The notes under the pieces: model-generated
The model's input: the letters and a program-made list of their open reading frames with translations, nothing else
The model's database searches: none
Told to the model about the DNA's origin: nothing
In this document: positions 46,804-56,570 of the stretch, piece by piece
Layout of the letters: every line of letters starts with the position of its first letter
Position numbering within the stretch: position 1 is the stretch's first letter
NCBI RefSeq assembly: GCF_003614975.1
Contig: NZ_QZWI01000001.1
Location: 124,001 to 188,000, forward strand
Direction of reading: 5' to 3'
DNA length: 64,000 nucleotides
Origin: Rahnella bruchi
GTDB taxonomy: Bacteria; Pseudomonadota; Gammaproteobacteria; Enterobacterales; Enterobacteriaceae
Position numbers and translations under genes: made by a program

Positions 46804-47895
46804 ATGACCAAGCTTTTCACCCCCATTGTTGTCGGCAAAAATACACTGCCTAACCGTGTCTTTATGGCGCCGCTTACCCGCCTGCGCAGTATCGAGCCGG
46901 GTGACATTCCTACCCCGCTGATGGGCGAATATTACGCTCAGCGCCACACTTCCGGCCTGATTATTACAGAAGCCACTCAGGTTTCCTTCCAGGCAAAAGG
47001 TTATGCCGGCGCGCCGGGTCTGCACACGCCAGAACAGGTCGCTGCGTGGAAAAAAATTGTAGCAGGCGTGCATCAGAAAGATGGACATATTGCGGTTCAA
47101 CTGTGGCACACAGGCCGTATTTCTCATAACAGCGTGCAGCCGGATAACCAGACGCCGGTCTCATCTTCAGCTGTCAATCCAAATACCCGCACCAGCCTGC
47201 GCGATGAGCAAGGCAACGCCATTCGCGTTGATTCCCCTACTCCGCGTGCGCTGGAACTGAGCGAAATCCCGGGGATCATTAATGATTTCCGTCATGCTGC
47301 TGAGTGTTCTGCCGAAGCCGGTTTTGATTACATTGAGCTGCATGCTGCGCACGGTTATTTGCTGCACCAGTTCATGTCTCCGGCGTCTAACCTGCGTGAA
47401 GACGAATACGGTGGCAGCATTGAAAACCGTACCCGCCTGACGCTGGAAGTGGTCGATGCCGCCATCGGCGCTATCGGCGCAGACCGCGTGGGTATCCGTA
47501 TTTCACCAATGGGTCCTTTTAACGGGCTGGACAACGGTGAAGATCAGGAACAGGCAGCTATCTATCTGCTCGATGAACTGAACAAACGTAAACTCGCTTA
47601 CCTGCATATTTCTGAGCCAGATTGGGCAGGCGGTAAACCTTACTCGGCTGAATTCCGTGCGGTGATCCGCGCCCATTATCAGGGTGTGATTGTGGGTGCC
47701 GGTGCTTATACCGCTGAGAAAGGCGAAGAGCTTATCGAAAAAGGTTACATCGACGCCGTTGCTTTCGGGCGCAGCTATATCGCTAACCCGGATCTGGTTG
47801 AGCGTTTGAAATCCCACGCGCCGCTTAACGATCCGAAACCAGAAACTTTCTACGGCGGCGGTTCACAGGGTTATACCGACTACCCGACGCTGTAA
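46804..47895 (+). CDS. nemA: N-ethylmaleimide reductase NemA (Old Yellow Enzyme family)
   Basis: A 363-aa FMN oxidoreductase (E. coli 365) that reduces alkenes and electrophiles such as N-ethylmaleimide and glyoxals. It starts at the ATG at 46804; the frame open to 46555 overlaps divergent ydhL and is rejected. The Old Yellow Enzyme signatures are present: [32 protein letters not shown] and [11 protein letters not shown]. In E. coli the electrophile-sensing repressor nemR precedes it. Here only 199 bp separate it from ydhL and there is no nemR. Confidence 0.96.
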   Translation: MTKLFTPIVVGKNTLPNRVFMAPLTRLRSIEPGDIPTPLMGEYYAQRHTSGLIITEATQVSFQAKGYAGAPGLHTPEQVAAWKKIVAGVHQKDGHIAVQLWHTGRISHNSVQPDNQTPVSSSAVNPNTRTSLRDEQGNAIRVDSPTPRALELSEIPGIINDFRHAAECSAEAGFDYIELHAAHGYLLHQFMSPASNLREDEYGGSIENRTRLTLEVVDAAIGAIGADRVGIRISPMGPFNGLDNGEDQEQAAIYLLDELNKRKLAYLHISEPDWAGGKPYSAEFRAVIRAHYQGVIVGAGAYTAEKGEELIEKGYIDAVAFGRSYIANPDLVERLKSHAPLNDPKPETFYGGGSQGYTDYPTL

Positions 47896-47922
47896 TGATT
47901 AAAAAAATGTGATCCCATCCTT

Positions 47923-47957
47923 GCAGCAGAAGAGGCCCTCCTTCTGCTGCTTTTTTT
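47923..47957 (+). terminator. Terminator of nemA
   Basis: GCAGCAGAAG (47923-47932) pairs with CTTCTGCTGC (47941-47950), followed by T7. Confidence 0.93.
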
Positions 47958-48057
47958 GGTCAAGCCTTCAGCAATTGATCGTCGTTTTACAGACAAAATG
48001 GTCTCTATCAGTTAGGCTTGAACCGATAATTCTCATCCTGCAAATAAAGAGGAACCT

Positions 48058-48465
48058 ATGCGTTTACTCCATACCATGCTTCGTGTTGGCGATCTGCAAC
48101 GCGCGATCAGCTTCTATACCGATGTATTAGGCATGCGCCTGCTGCGTACCAGCGAAAATACTGAATATAAATACTCTCTGGCATTCGTGGGTTATACCGA
48201 TGAAAGCGAAGGCGCAGTGATTGAACTGACCTACAACTGGGGCGTTGACAGCTACGACATTGGCACCGCTTATGGTCATATCGCACTGGGCGTTGATAAC
48301 GTCGCGCAAACTTGCGATGACATCCGCAACGCGGGCGGGAAAGTGACCCGTGAAGCCGGTCCGGTTAAAGGCGGCTCCACTATTATCGCGTTTGTTGAAG
48401 ATCCGGATGGCTACAAAATCGAGCTGATCGAATCCAAACATGCAGGTCAGGGTCTGGGCAACTGA
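48058..48465 (+). CDS. gloA: Lactoylglutathione lyase (glyoxalase I)
   Basis: A 135-aa enzyme, the same as E. coli. It converts the methylglyoxal-glutathione hemithioacetal to S-lactoylglutathione. The nickel ligands H5, E56, H74 and E122 are all in place. GAGGAACC precedes the ATG. Unlike the E. coli nemRA-gloA arrangement, a strong terminator lies between nemA and gloA, so gloA probably has its own promoter here. Confidence 0.97.
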   Translation: MRLLHTMLRVGDLQRAISFYTDVLGMRLLRTSENTEYKYSLAFVGYTDESEGAVIELTYNWGVDSYDIGTAYGHIALGVDNVAQTCDDIRNAGGKVTREAGPVKGGSTIIAFVEDPDGYKIELIESKHAGQGLGN

Positions 48466-48480
48466 TCCCCCTGAATGCTG

Positions 48481-48506
48481 AAAGGGGCGCAATCGCGCCC
48501 TTTTTT
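48481..48506 (+). terminator. Terminator of gloA
   Basis: AAAGGGGCGC and GCGCCCTTTT arms (one G-U pair) with a T6 run. Confidence 0.88.
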
Positions 48507-48589
48507 ATTGCCCAATTTTTGCCGCAGCCCTGCAACAGGCGGCAAAATTTGTCATAATGCGCGCTGAATTCGATGAAGATAAGAAACTA

Positions 48590-49273
48590 ATGGCCGAGAA
48601 TAGTGACATTAACGCCCTGAGAGGCCGTTTTCGTGGTTTTTATCCGGTAGTAATTGATGTTGAAACTGCCGGATTTAATGCCCAAACCGATGCGCTGCTG
48701 GAAATTGCGGCAATCACACTGAAGATGGATGAGGACGGCTGGCTGCAAAGCGATGAGACCGTGCATTTCCACGTAGAACCTTTTGAAGGCTCGGTACTGG
48801 TGCCGGAAGCGCTGGCGTTTAACGGTATCGACCCGACCAACCCGCTGCGCGGCGCGGTCAGTGAATATGACGCTCTGCACGAAATTTTTAAAGTCATCCG
48901 CAAAGGGATGAAAGAGCAAAACTGCAACCGCGCGATCATCGTGGCCCACAATGCCAATTTCGATCACAGCTTCCTGATGGCGGCAGCCGAGCGCGCCGGG
49001 CTGAAACGTAATCCGTTCCACCCTTTCGCGACATTTGATACTGCGGCGTTAAGCGGACTGGTGCTCGGGCAAACGGTGCTGGCGAAAGCCTGCATCAGCG
49101 CGGGAATGGTGTTTGACAGCAGTCAGGCTCACTCTGCGCTGTATGATACCGAACGTACTGCTGAGCTGTTCTGTGAGCTGGTGAATCGCTGGAAGCGCCT
49201 TGGCGGCTGGCCGTTGCCACTGACCGCAGAAGAAACCGAAGACGAAGCGGCACAGCAGGAAAATCAACAGTAA
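48590..49273 (+). CDS. rnt: Ribonuclease T
   Basis: A 227-aa DEDDh exonuclease (E. coli 215, with a longer acidic tail here). It trims 3' ends of tRNA, 5S and 23S rRNA. Exo I is [10 protein letters not shown] with D23 and E25, Exo II is [10 protein letters not shown], and Exo III is [15 protein letters not shown] with the catalytic His and Asp. The ATG at 48590 is preferred to 48557 by homology, with a weak GAAGATAAG upstream. The lhr helicase gene that follows in E. coli is absent. Confidence 0.96.
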   Translation: MAENSDINALRGRFRGFYPVVIDVETAGFNAQTDALLEIAAITLKMDEDGWLQSDETVHFHVEPFEGSVLVPEALAFNGIDPTNPLRGAVSEYDALHEIFKVIRKGMKEQNCNRAIIVAHNANFDHSFLMAAAERAGLKRNPFHPFATFDTAALSGLVLGQTVLAKACISAGMVFDSSQAHSALYDTERTAELFCELVNRWKRLGGWPLPLTAEETEDEAAQQENQQ

Positions 49274-49332
49274 GTCCGGGCTGCCGGTAAATACTCAACT
49301 GGCGGCATTCGTGACTGACTTAATTCAGACAT

Positions 49333-49363
49333 AAAAAAAGAGCGACGCAATGTCGCTCTTTTG
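49333..49363. terminator. Bidirectional terminator between rnt and grxD
   Basis: AAAAGAGCGAC (49336-49346) and GTCGCTCTTTT (49352-49362) form an 11-bp stem with A/T tracts. Confidence 0.93.
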
Positions 49364-49401
49364 TTTCCGCCATCCTTTAAAGGACAGCTGCCTTCTTCGA
49401 A

Positions 49402-49743
49402 TTACTCTTCAGAAGATTTGTATTTTTCGGCAGTTTCTTTGATCAGCTGCTGCAGTTCGCCACGCTGGAACATCTCAACGACGATGTCACAGCCGCCGAC
49501 CAGTTCACCATCAACCCACAGTTGCGGGAAAGTTGGCCAGTTAGCATATTTTGGCATTTCAGCGCGGATATCCGGGTTCTGCAAAATATCAACGTAAGCA
49601 AAGCGTTCGCCACAGGCGGAAAGCGCCTGAACAGCCTGAGCGGAAAAACCGCAGCTTGGCAGCTTTGGAGAACCTTTCATGTAAAGCAGGATCGGGTTTT
49701 CAGAAACTTGTTTCTGAATTTTTTCAATAGTTGGAGTGGTCAT
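49402..49743 (-). CDS. grxD: Monothiol glutaredoxin GrxD
   Basis: A 113-aa CGFS-type glutaredoxin (E. coli 115), with C31-G-F-S in KLPSCGFSAQ and the glutathione-binding WPTFPQLWVDGELVGGCD. It carries and transfers [2Fe-2S] clusters, often with BolA proteins. The ATG at 49743 fits the family; 49782 does not. It is divergent from mepH. Confidence 0.97.
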   Translation of the reverse strand: MTTPTIEKIQKQVSENPILLYMKGSPKLPSCGFSAQAVQALSACGERFAYVDILQNPDIRAEMPKYANWPTFPQLWVDGELVGGCDIVVEMFQRGELQQLIKETAEKYKSSEE

Positions 49744-50206
49744 TTCTTGCTTCCTCAAGCCGGTACAGGCTGTCACGGTCATTACTCATCACGCGCGGCA
49801 CCCAAAGACGGTGCGCAAACACAATACTTTCTATTGTAACGACGCCAGCCATCAGATAAAAACGCCATTTTTTGTGGGGTCTTTCTCAATACTGGCATTT
49901 TATTAAACAATTTTCGGCGACTGCGCTGAGCATCACATATTTAAAGATCCATCGAGAATAACATTTTTGCCGTGCGACGATAATGGCAGATTTGCAAAAT
50001 CACATTCTTTATCTCAAATAATAACCTGATGAATAATGGTTATTTTTTTGACTGAAAATGGCGGTTATTTCGACATAAAAAAAGCTATTAACTTTTTCTC
50101 ACAATATGATCTAGAATCGAGTCAATTCGTGCTTTTTTGTCGGGTTCTTTTAGGCAATACTCTGACATCCCTGATGTTTAACCCTACCACTCATGGTAAC
50201 GAAGCT
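49744..50206. other. 463-bp divergent region between grxD and mepH
   Basis: No gene is supported. A frame open from 50036 into mepH lacks a signal sequence at its start and is rejected. The AT-rich half from 49850 to 50160 probably holds the mepH promoter and a leader. No regulator site was recognised. Confidence 0.5.
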
Positions 50207-51112
50207 ATGCGCGTCCTGTTCACGCTTTTTGTGCTGCTCTTTACCCAGCTGTTTCTCAATATGGCTCATGCATCGCCACAGTCACGCGTCTCTGCCGATC
50301 AGCGAAAGAGTCATGCGACTCCCGTGACGCCGGAAGAACGGCGAAAGCGAAAAACAGTGGCGGCGAAAACCAGTAAGAAATCAAAAGTCGCGCCGGTGAC
50401 AGAGAAAAAAACTCAGGAAAAAACATCTAAAGCGAAAAAAATCAGCAGCACCGAACTGGTCAAGCGAAAGACGACTTCAGAGAAAAGCCTAAAAACAACC
50501 CGCACTGAAAGCAAAAAAGAAAAAACACTCAGGACAACGCGGGCTGAGAGCAAGACAGAGAAAAACAGTAAATCCCGAACACTTGCCAAAAACAGCACTG
50601 AAAAGGTCAGTAAAAGAGAAACGTATGGCCGACACCGCAAAGGCAAGAGGTTACGAGAGGAAGACACCAAACCGATTACGCTGAGTGCGACACATAAAAA
50701 ACGCTATCAGCATGCACAACAAACGGCGATGACGAAACTGATGCATCAGGTCGGTAAACCTTATCGCTGGGGAGGCACCTCCCCGAATACCGGTTTCGAT
50801 TGCAGTGGCCTGGTCTATTACGCCTACAAAGATTTGATCCGCATTAAAATGCCGCGCACGGCAAATGAGATGTACCACCTGCGCGATGCGGCTCCCGTCA
50901 AACGTGGCGAACTTGAAAGCGGTGACCTTGTGTTCTTCAGGATCAACAATCGAGGCGCGGCGGACCACGTGGGTGTTTATGTCGGCAACGGCAAGTTCAT
51001 ACAGTCACCAAGAACCGGTGAAGACATAAAAATCACCTCACTGGGCGACGATTACTGGCAGGATCATTATGTTGGCGCGCGTCGGGTGATGACCCCGAAA
51101 ACAATACGATAA
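50207..51112 (+). CDS. mepH: Murein DD-endopeptidase MepH (NlpC/P60)
   Basis: A 301-aa periplasmic enzyme (E. coli 271) that cuts D-Ala-mDAP cross-links to allow cell-wall growth. A signal peptide spans about residues 1-22 (MRVLFTLFVLLF through MAHAS), which fixes the start at 50207. Residues about 25-165 are a Lys/Ser/Thr/Arg-rich low-complexity linker with repeated TTRTESKKEK-like units. The C-terminal NlpC/P60 domain has the catalytic Cys in GFDCSGLVYYAY and His in DHVGVYVG. The linker accounts for the extra length and probably tethers the enzyme to anionic peptidoglycan. Confidence 0.93.
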   Translation: MRVLFTLFVLLFTQLFLNMAHASPQSRVSADQRKSHATPVTPEERRKRKTVAAKTSKKSKVAPVTEKKTQEKTSKAKKISSTELVKRKTTSEKSLKTTRTESKKEKTLRTTRAESKTEKNSKSRTLAKNSTEKVSKRETYGRHRKGKRLREEDTKPITLSATHKKRYQHAQQTAMTKLMHQVGKPYRWGGTSPNTGFDCSGLVYYAYKDLIRIKMPRTANEMYHLRDAAPVKRGELESGDLVFFRINNRGAADHVGVYVGNGKFIQSPRTGEDIKITSLGDDYWQDHYVGARRVMTPKTIR

Positions 51113-51220
51113 TAAACAATTCGTTAAGTCTGAAGTTTCGCTAATCAGCCATTGAATAGCATTTAACGAAGAGTTTCTGCAGGGAAGAGTATCGGCGGTA
51201 ACGGGCGCTACGTAAAATTG

Positions 51221-51257
51221 AAAAGGGCGATTCCTGTGAAAGGTATCGCCCTTTTTT
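51221..51257. terminator. Bidirectional terminator between mepH and ynhF
   Basis: AAAAGGGCGAT (51221-51231) pairs with ATCGCCCTTTT (51245-51255). Confidence 0.9.
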
Positions 51258-51286
51258 GTTGCGTCTCACTGCTGCTCAGTACTGAA

Positions 51287-51376
51287 TTAGTTCATCACTG
51301 CCGTGAAGCTGAAAGCGATAATCATGAGCAAAGCGCATACCGTGGTGATCAACGATAATTTCAGGTTGCTGTCCAT
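51287..51376 (-). CDS. ynhF: Small membrane protein YnhF (29 aa)
   Basis: A 29-codon gene too short for most gene finders. On the minus strand it reads MDSNLKLSLITTV, then a hydrophobic helix, ending FTAVMN. AGGGGG lies six bases upstream of the ATG at 51376. It resembles E. coli YnhF (also 29 aa, MSTDLKFSLVTT start) in sequence, and in E. coli ynhF also lies just upstream of purR and divergent from it. YnhF is a single-span membrane protein of unknown function. The terminator at 51221-51257 sits just downstream. Confidence 0.88.
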   Translation of the reverse strand: MDSNLKLSLITTVCALLMIIAFSFTAVMN

Positions 51377-51710
51377 CAAACCCCCTTTCGGATCAGGTTG
51401 TGGCGTTTCTTTTAGCCACACTAAATGTGTGCCAACGCATTTTCGCATAATTCACATTTAAAATCTTCTGCTGAATGACAATGCCAGCATGACAATTTTA
51501 CTTCCACTTTCATGCATTATAAGAGAAAATTGTCGGTTAACACGCCTGTGTGCCGGTCGATTTCACCCGAGAGCATTTCGCGCCTCATTCTGAAGAGTCC
51601 ACCTAACGATTTCACTGCCCTTTTCTGAGTCAGCAGTTAAATCCACGCAAGCAAACGATTAACATAATGCTAACGTGCTGAAGCACGGAAGTTTAGGAGT
51701 CATTCTTTAC
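51377..51710. other. 334-bp region between ynhF and purR
   Basis: It contains divergent promoters and the purR autoregulatory box at 51649-51664. In E. coli K-12, sodB and ydhP lie on the other side of ynhF, next to mepH. Neither is present in this window. Confidence 0.5.
51649..51664 (+). promoter_or_regulatory. PUR box upstream of purR
   Basis: AAGCAAACGATTAACA has a perfect left half and a degenerate right half of the PurR consensus ANGCAANCGNTTNCNT. It sits 47-62 bp before the start, as expected for autorepression. Confidence 0.65.
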
Positions 51711-52736
51711 ATGGCAACGATTAAAGATGTCGCAAAGCGCGCTGGCGTTTCCACTACAACCGTGTCGCACGTCATCAATAAAACACGTTTCGTCGCCGAA
51801 GAAACCAAAGATGCGGTTCTCCTTGCCATCAAAGAGTTACATTACTCTCCGAGTGCCGTTGCGCGCAGCCTTAAGGTCAATAACACTAAAACGATCGGCC
51901 TGCTTGCCACCTCAAGTGAAGCGCCCTATTTCGCCGAGGTAATTGAAGCCGTTGAGAACAGCTGTTTCTCTAAAGGCTATACGCTCATCTTGTGTAACTC
52001 GCACAATAATCTGGAAAAACAACAGGCCTATCTGCAAATGCTGGCGCAAAAACGCGTCGACGGCCTGCTGGTGATGTGCGCGGAATATCCTGACGAGTTG
52101 CTCAATATGCTCGAAGAGTATCGTTCAATTCCGATGGTCGTGATGGACTGGGGCGAAGCGCGTAAAAACTTCACCGACAGCATTATCGATAACGCATTCG
52201 AAGGCGGTTACATGGCCGGACGCTATCTTATTGAACGCGGGCACCGCGATATCGGTGTGATCCCGGGACAGCTGGCACGCAACACCGGCGGCGGGCGTTT
52301 TCAGGGGTTCGTCAAAGCACTGACAGAAGCCAACATCCCGCTTCGCGAAGAATGGGTTGTTCAGGGTGATTTCGAGCCAGAGTCAGGCTATCAGGCGATG
52401 CACAAGATTCTGATGCAAAAACAACGTCCCACCGCCGTTTTCTGCGGTGGTGATGTCATGGCGATGGGCGCAATTTGCGCTGCTGATGAGCTCGGATTGC
52501 GCGTTCCGCAGGATATTTCAGTGATCGGTTATGACAACGTGCGTAATGCGCGATACTTCTCTCCCGCCCTGACGACCGTGCATCAGCCGAAAGAACGGTT
52601 GGGTGAGATGGCCTTTACGATGCTGCTCGACCGTATCATCAGTAAACGCGAAGAATCACAAACCATCGAGGTGCATCCGAAACTGGTTGAGCGTCGTTCG
52701 GTGGCCGATGGCCCGTACCGTGATTACCGTCGTTAA
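51711..52736 (+). CDS. purR: Purine repressor PurR
   Basis: A 341-aa LacI-family repressor, the same as E. coli. The DNA-binding head starts [20 protein letters not shown] with hinge helix [10 protein letters not shown]. The rest is a periplasmic-binding-protein-like domain for hypoxanthine or guanine. The frame is open 12 codons further upstream (51675), but the conserved start is at 51711. It represses de novo purine synthesis genes and itself. It neighbours punR and punC, which handle purine nucleoside uptake. Confidence 0.98.
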   Translation: MATIKDVAKRAGVSTTTVSHVINKTRFVAEETKDAVLLAIKELHYSPSAVARSLKVNNTKTIGLLATSSEAPYFAEVIEAVENSCFSKGYTLILCNSHNNLEKQQAYLQMLAQKRVDGLLVMCAEYPDELLNMLEEYRSIPMVVMDWGEARKNFTDSIIDNAFEGGYMAGRYLIERGHRDIGVIPGQLARNTGGGRFQGFVKALTEANIPLREEWVVQGDFEPESGYQAMHKILMQKQRPTAVFCGGDVMAMGAICAADELGLRVPQDISVIGYDNVRNARYFSPALTTVHQPKERLGEMAFTMLLDRIISKREESQTIEVHPKLVERRSVADGPYRDYRR

Positions 52737-52745
52737 TACTGTTTT

Positions 52746-52772
52746 AACGCCTGCATTTGCAGGCGTTTTTAT
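52746..52772 (+). terminator. Terminator of purR
   Basis: AACGCCTGC-ATTT-GCAGGCGTT followed by T-rich sequence, between convergent purR and punR. Confidence 0.88.
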
Positions 52773-52775
52773 TTC

Positions 52776-53681
52776 TTAATCCCGCAGCCATTCATGGTTC
52801 ATGGTTTCTGTATCACCCATATATTCCAGCAACCAGGCAAGTGAAGGTGACGGATTGCTCTGATCCCAGGTCAGACAACACGGACTGTCAGGGAACGTAT
52901 TCTCCAGTGCCAGAACCTGTAATTTCTGCTGCTCTATCCAGTGGCTCACGCGATGTACCGGCATCATTCCTACGCATAAACCTTCACTCAGACATTCAAG
53001 CGCGCAGGTCCAGTCCGGGACAACCAGGCGTCGCTGGTTATCCAGAGTCCAGGTATCACGCTTGGGTAACGTTCGTGAAGTATCTTCCAGGCACAGCGCG
53101 GGATATGGCCTGAGCTGTTCATCAGTCAGTGCGCCCGATAACTGCGCCAGAGGATGCTGCGGGCTAACGACGCAGTGCCAGTCCATAAATCCCATGTCGC
53201 GAAAGCTGAAGCGACCGCCAACCGGGATCGCACGGGTCGCGCCGATTGCCACATCAGCCCGCCCGTCGACCAGCGCATCCCAGACACCATTAAACACTTC
53301 AGAGTGAATGATCAGTTCGGTATCAGGGAAATGGCGATAAAAATCCAGCACCAGTCGCCGGGTTCTTGCCGGTTTGACGATTCTGTCGACTGCAATACGC
53401 AACTCGCCCCGCCAACCATTAGCAACCTGCTGACACTGGCGGCGTGTAGCTATCATTTTTTTTGTCAGAACGCGCGCTTCATCCACGAAAACTTTTCCTG
53501 CTGGCGTTAAAACAACGTCACGGTGGCGGCGCTCAAACAGCGGCACCGCCAGCCATTGTTCCAGTTGACGAACGGTGTAGCTGATGGCAGAAGGCACCCG
53601 GTGTAAATCCTGTGCTGCTGCGCTGAAACTGCCCGTTCTCGCCACAGCATCGACGACTTCCAGAGCATATTCTGACCACAT
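52776..53681 (-). CDS. punR: LysR-type regulator PunR (YdhB)
   Basis: A 301-aa LysR regulator. The N-terminal helix-turn-helix is at about 5-45 (GSFSAAAQDLHRVPSAISYTV), and the effector domain contains ATRAIPVGGR and LEDTSRTLPKR as in E. coli YdhB/PunR. PunR activates the divergent punC gene in E. coli. The start at 53681 has the conserved MWSEYALEVVDAVAR. Confidence 0.94.
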   Translation of the reverse strand: MWSEYALEVVDAVARTGSFSAAAQDLHRVPSAISYTVRQLEQWLAVPLFERRHRDVVLTPAGKVFVDEARVLTKKMIATRRQCQQVANGWRGELRIAVDRIVKPARTRRLVLDFYRHFPDTELIIHSEVFNGVWDALVDGRADVAIGATRAIPVGGRFSFRDMGFMDWHCVVSPQHPLAQLSGALTDEQLRPYPALCLEDTSRTLPKRDTWTLDNQRRLVVPDWTCALECLSEGLCVGMMPVHRVSHWIEQQKLQVLALENTFPDSPCCLTWDQSNPSPSLAWLLEYMGDTETMNHEWLRD

Positions 53682-53693
53682 AATTTAGCCTTC

Positions 53694-53747
53694 AATATTT
53701 TTGATAGCAGAGTACAAATATTAGCGTTTCACAATGCTGTTATCAAA
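53694..53747. promoter_or_regulatory. Nested dyads in the punR-punC intergenic region
   Basis: AATATTT (53694-53700) and AAATATT (53716-53722) form one inverted pair. TTTGATAGCA (53700-53709) and TGCTGTTATCAAA (53735-53747) form a wider pair with a two-base bulge. LysR regulators bind such AT-rich dyads, so PunR is the likely ligand (inference). Confidence 0.4.
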
Positions 53748-53817
53748 GCGTTAAAATCCGTCTCCGAACTGATTTCTGCCTCAAATCACCTGCAACAAAT
53801 AAATTAACGAGATAATA

Positions 53818-55011
53818 ATGAAACCCTCCTTTGGATTTATGCTCTATCTGGCTGGCCTGAGCATGCTCGGCTTTTTAGCCACAGATATGTACCTGCCTGC
53901 GTTTAGCGCAATGCAAACCAGCCTGATGACCAGTCCGGGAATGATCAGCGCCAGCCTGAGTATTTTTCTCGGCGGATTCGCTCTCGGACAATTGCTTTGG
54001 GGACCGCTGTCGGATCGCATTGGCCGTAAACCGGTTTTATTACTCGGACTAACGTTGTTTGCCGTGGGCTGTCTGGGTGTAATTTGGGTCGACAACGTGC
54101 GCGCCCTTCTCGCTCTGCGTTTCTTACAGGCTATGGGCGTCTGTGCTGCTGCGGTGACCTGGCAGGCTATCGTAGTTGATCGTTTTTCTGCGGATGTTGC
54201 TAAAAAAACCTTCGCCAGCATCATGCCTCTGGTGGCACTTTCACCGGCGCTGGCCCCTTTGCTGGGCGCATGGGTCCTTAACCATTTTGACTGGGAAGCC
54301 ATCTTTGCCCTGCTCACTGCGGTAGCCGCACTGTTGCTTATCGCCACCTTCACGCTGCGGGAAAACAAGCCGGCAGAACACAAATCTGCGGATAAAGCGG
54401 GTTTTGGCACTTTGCTGAGATCACGCGTTTACAGCGGTAATGTCATGATTTACGCCGCCTGCTCCGCTGGTTTCTTTGCGTGGCTGACAGGCTCACCGTT
54501 TATTCTGAGCGATATGGGCTATTCGCCGGGCGTGATTGGCCTGAGCTATGTTCCGCAGACCATCGCCTTCCTGCTGGGTGGTTTTGGCTGCCGGTTGCTT
54601 ATCAGTAAGTTAGACGGGAATAAAATTTTGCCCTGGCTGCTGACGGGGTATGGCCTGAGTGTTGCGGGTCTGTTTTGTGTCGCCATGTTCACTGATGCCG
54701 GGTTAGTGAGCCTGTTGATCCCATTCTGCTTCATGGCGCTGGTGAATGGCGCAATCTATCCAATTGTTGTCGCAAACGCATTAATGCCATTTCCTGCTAA
54801 TACAGGCAAAGCCGCCGCGTTGCAAAATACCCTGCAACTGGGATTATGCTTCCTCGCCAGTCTTCTGGTTTCCGCATTTATTGTGCAACCATTAATAGCG
54901 ACAGTCACCACCATGCTGTCTACACTATTGTTGGTAGTTTTGGGCCGGTGGATGTCTGTACGGCACGAAAATCCGCAATATACTGAGCAAAAGTCAGAGC
55001 AGGAAGCCTGA
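53818..55011 (+). CDS. punC: Purine nucleoside transporter PunC (YdhC), MFS Bcr/CflA type
   Basis: A 397-aa major-facilitator protein (E. coli 403) with twelve helices. The loop 2-3 motif [14 protein letters not shown] is intact. In E. coli it imports purine nucleosides under PunR control. Homology to Bcr/CflA drug exporters is a family feature. It is divergent from punR, with 136 bp between the starts. Confidence 0.93.
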   Translation: MKPSFGFMLYLAGLSMLGFLATDMYLPAFSAMQTSLMTSPGMISASLSIFLGGFALGQLLWGPLSDRIGRKPVLLLGLTLFAVGCLGVIWVDNVRALLALRFLQAMGVCAAAVTWQAIVVDRFSADVAKKTFASIMPLVALSPALAPLLGAWVLNHFDWEAIFALLTAVAALLLIATFTLRENKPAEHKSADKAGFGTLLRSRVYSGNVMIYAACSAGFFAWLTGSPFILSDMGYSPGVIGLSYVPQTIAFLLGGFGCRLLISKLDGNKILPWLLTGYGLSVAGLFCVAMFTDAGLVSLLIPFCFMALVNGAIYPIVVANALMPFPANTGKAAALQNTLQLGLCFLASLLVSAFIVQPLIATVTTMLSTLLLVVLGRWMSVRHENPQYTEQKSEQEA

Positions 55012-55388
55012 GTCAGCCTCGAGAGTTAATCGTTATAATGACCATAAGTAACAATCACTTAACGGACATTTTCATTCATGACGATTAACTATTGAGAATG
55101 CCTGCTGGCGAGCCTATACTCAACAAAACCCAATAAAATAGCATTTTTACAAAACTTTTATTAGATACTTAAGCCGGACGCGCGGAATGCGTCACACTAT
55201 TTTTTTAGTACGTTTTTCAAGGATGATTTTCCTGCGTGTCTTTTGGCCGCAGGTGTTCTTCTAAATTTCCTCTGTTGTTGTCGGATATCGGACGAGGCGC
55301 TAGTCGTCTGTTCTCATAAAGACCTGCAAAATAGCCTTTGCTTTTCCCGGCAGGTTAATAAGTCAGAAGAGAAAGTGATGGAGAAGCT
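55012..55388 (+). other. 377-bp leader/promoter region of cfa
   Basis: No gene longer than a few codons. The stretch includes CACACTATTTTTT near 55190 (possible -10) and pyrimidine-rich blocks such as TTTTCCTGCGTGTCTTTTGG. In E. coli, cfa has a distal promoter whose long leader is the target of small RNAs (RydC, CpxQ, ArrS) and a proximal sigma-S promoter. A similar layout is likely here. A four-codon frame ATG GAG AAG CTA TGA (55378-55392) overlaps the cfa start by ATGA. Confidence 0.45.
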
Positions 55389-56540
55389 ATGAGTTCATCG
55401 TGTATAGAAGACCTAAGCATTCAGGACAATCAGTGGTATCGGATAGCCAGTGAAATGCTGGCAATGGCGGACATCCAGGTTAATGGCAATCGCCCTTTCG
55501 ACCTTAAAGTAAAAAACACTGACTTTTTTAAGCGTGTTTTACAGGAAGGTTCTCTGGGTCTGGGTGAAAGCTATATGGATGGTTGGTGGGAATGCGACCG
55601 CCTTGATATATTTTTCCAGCGTGTTCTCCGTGCAGGTCTGGAAAATAAACTCCCCCACCATTTTAAAGACACTTTGCGCGTCGCCGCTGCACGCCTTACC
55701 AATTTACAATCGCGTAAACGTGCATGGATTGTCGGCAAAGAGCATTATGATCTGGGCAACGATTTATTCACTCTGATGCTCGACCCTTACATGCAATATT
55801 CCTGTGGCTACTGGAAAGAAGCGACAACGCTTGAAGAAGCGCAGGAAGCCAAACTCAAAATGATCTGCGATAAACTGCAATTAAAACCCGGCCAGCGTTT
55901 GCTGGATATTGGTTGCGGCTGGGGTGGATTGTCTGAGTTTGCGGCGCGAAATTATGGTGTCAGCGTCGTTGGTGTCACTATTTCTGCAGAACAACAAAAG
56001 CTCGCGCAAAAAAGATGTGAAGGACTGGATGTCACGATCCTTTTACAGGATTACCGTGACCTCAACGATCAGTTCGACCGGATTGTCTCGGTCGGCATGT
56101 TCGAGCATGTCGGTCCGAAGAATTATCAGACTTACTTTAATGTCGCCAAACGTAATATCAAACCCGACGGCATTTTCCTGCTGCACACTATTGGTTCTAA
56201 CAAAACAGATCTGAACGTCGACCCGTGGATTGATAAATATATCTTCCCGAACGGCTGCCTGCCTTCAATTCAGCAAATTGCGCAAACCAGCGAATCTTTG
56301 TTTGTGATGGAAGACTGGCACAATATTGGTGCGGATTATGATCGTACCCTGATGGCGTGGCATGAACGTTTCCAGAAATACTGGCCTGAACTGGCAGAGA
56401 AATATGGTGATCGTTTCCACCGCATGTTCACTTATTATCTCAATGCCTGCGCAGGGGCATTCAGGGCACGTGATATTCAGCTTTGGCAAGTGGTATTCAG
56501 TCCTGAAGGGGTTGACGGCGGGATCCGCGTTCCACGTTAA
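55389..56540 (+). CDS. cfa: Cyclopropane-fatty-acyl-phospholipid synthase
   Basis: A 383-aa SAM-dependent enzyme (E. coli 382) that adds a methylene bridge to unsaturated acyl chains of membrane lipids, mainly in stationary phase and acid stress. The lipid-binding N-terminal domain is followed by the SAM-binding motif LLDIGCGWGG at 171-180 and the family motif VSVGMFEHVG. GGAGAAG precedes the ATG. It ends in a shared terminator with ribE. Confidence 0.97.
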   Translation: MSSSCIEDLSIQDNQWYRIASEMLAMADIQVNGNRPFDLKVKNTDFFKRVLQEGSLGLGESYMDGWWECDRLDIFFQRVLRAGLENKLPHHFKDTLRVAAARLTNLQSRKRAWIVGKEHYDLGNDLFTLMLDPYMQYSCGYWKEATTLEEAQEAKLKMICDKLQLKPGQRLLDIGCGWGGLSEFAARNYGVSVVGVTISAEQQKLAQKRCEGLDVTILLQDYRDLNDQFDRIVSVGMFEHVGPKNYQTYFNVAKRNIKPDGIFLLHTIGSNKTDLNVDPWIDKYIFPNGCLPSIQQIAQTSESLFVMEDWHNIGADYDRTLMAWHERFQKYWPELAEKYGDRFHRMFTYYLNACAGAFRARDIQLWQVVFSPEGVDGGIRVPR

Positions 56541-56570
56541 TCGTACTTTGACCGAGACTAAAAGGCATAA

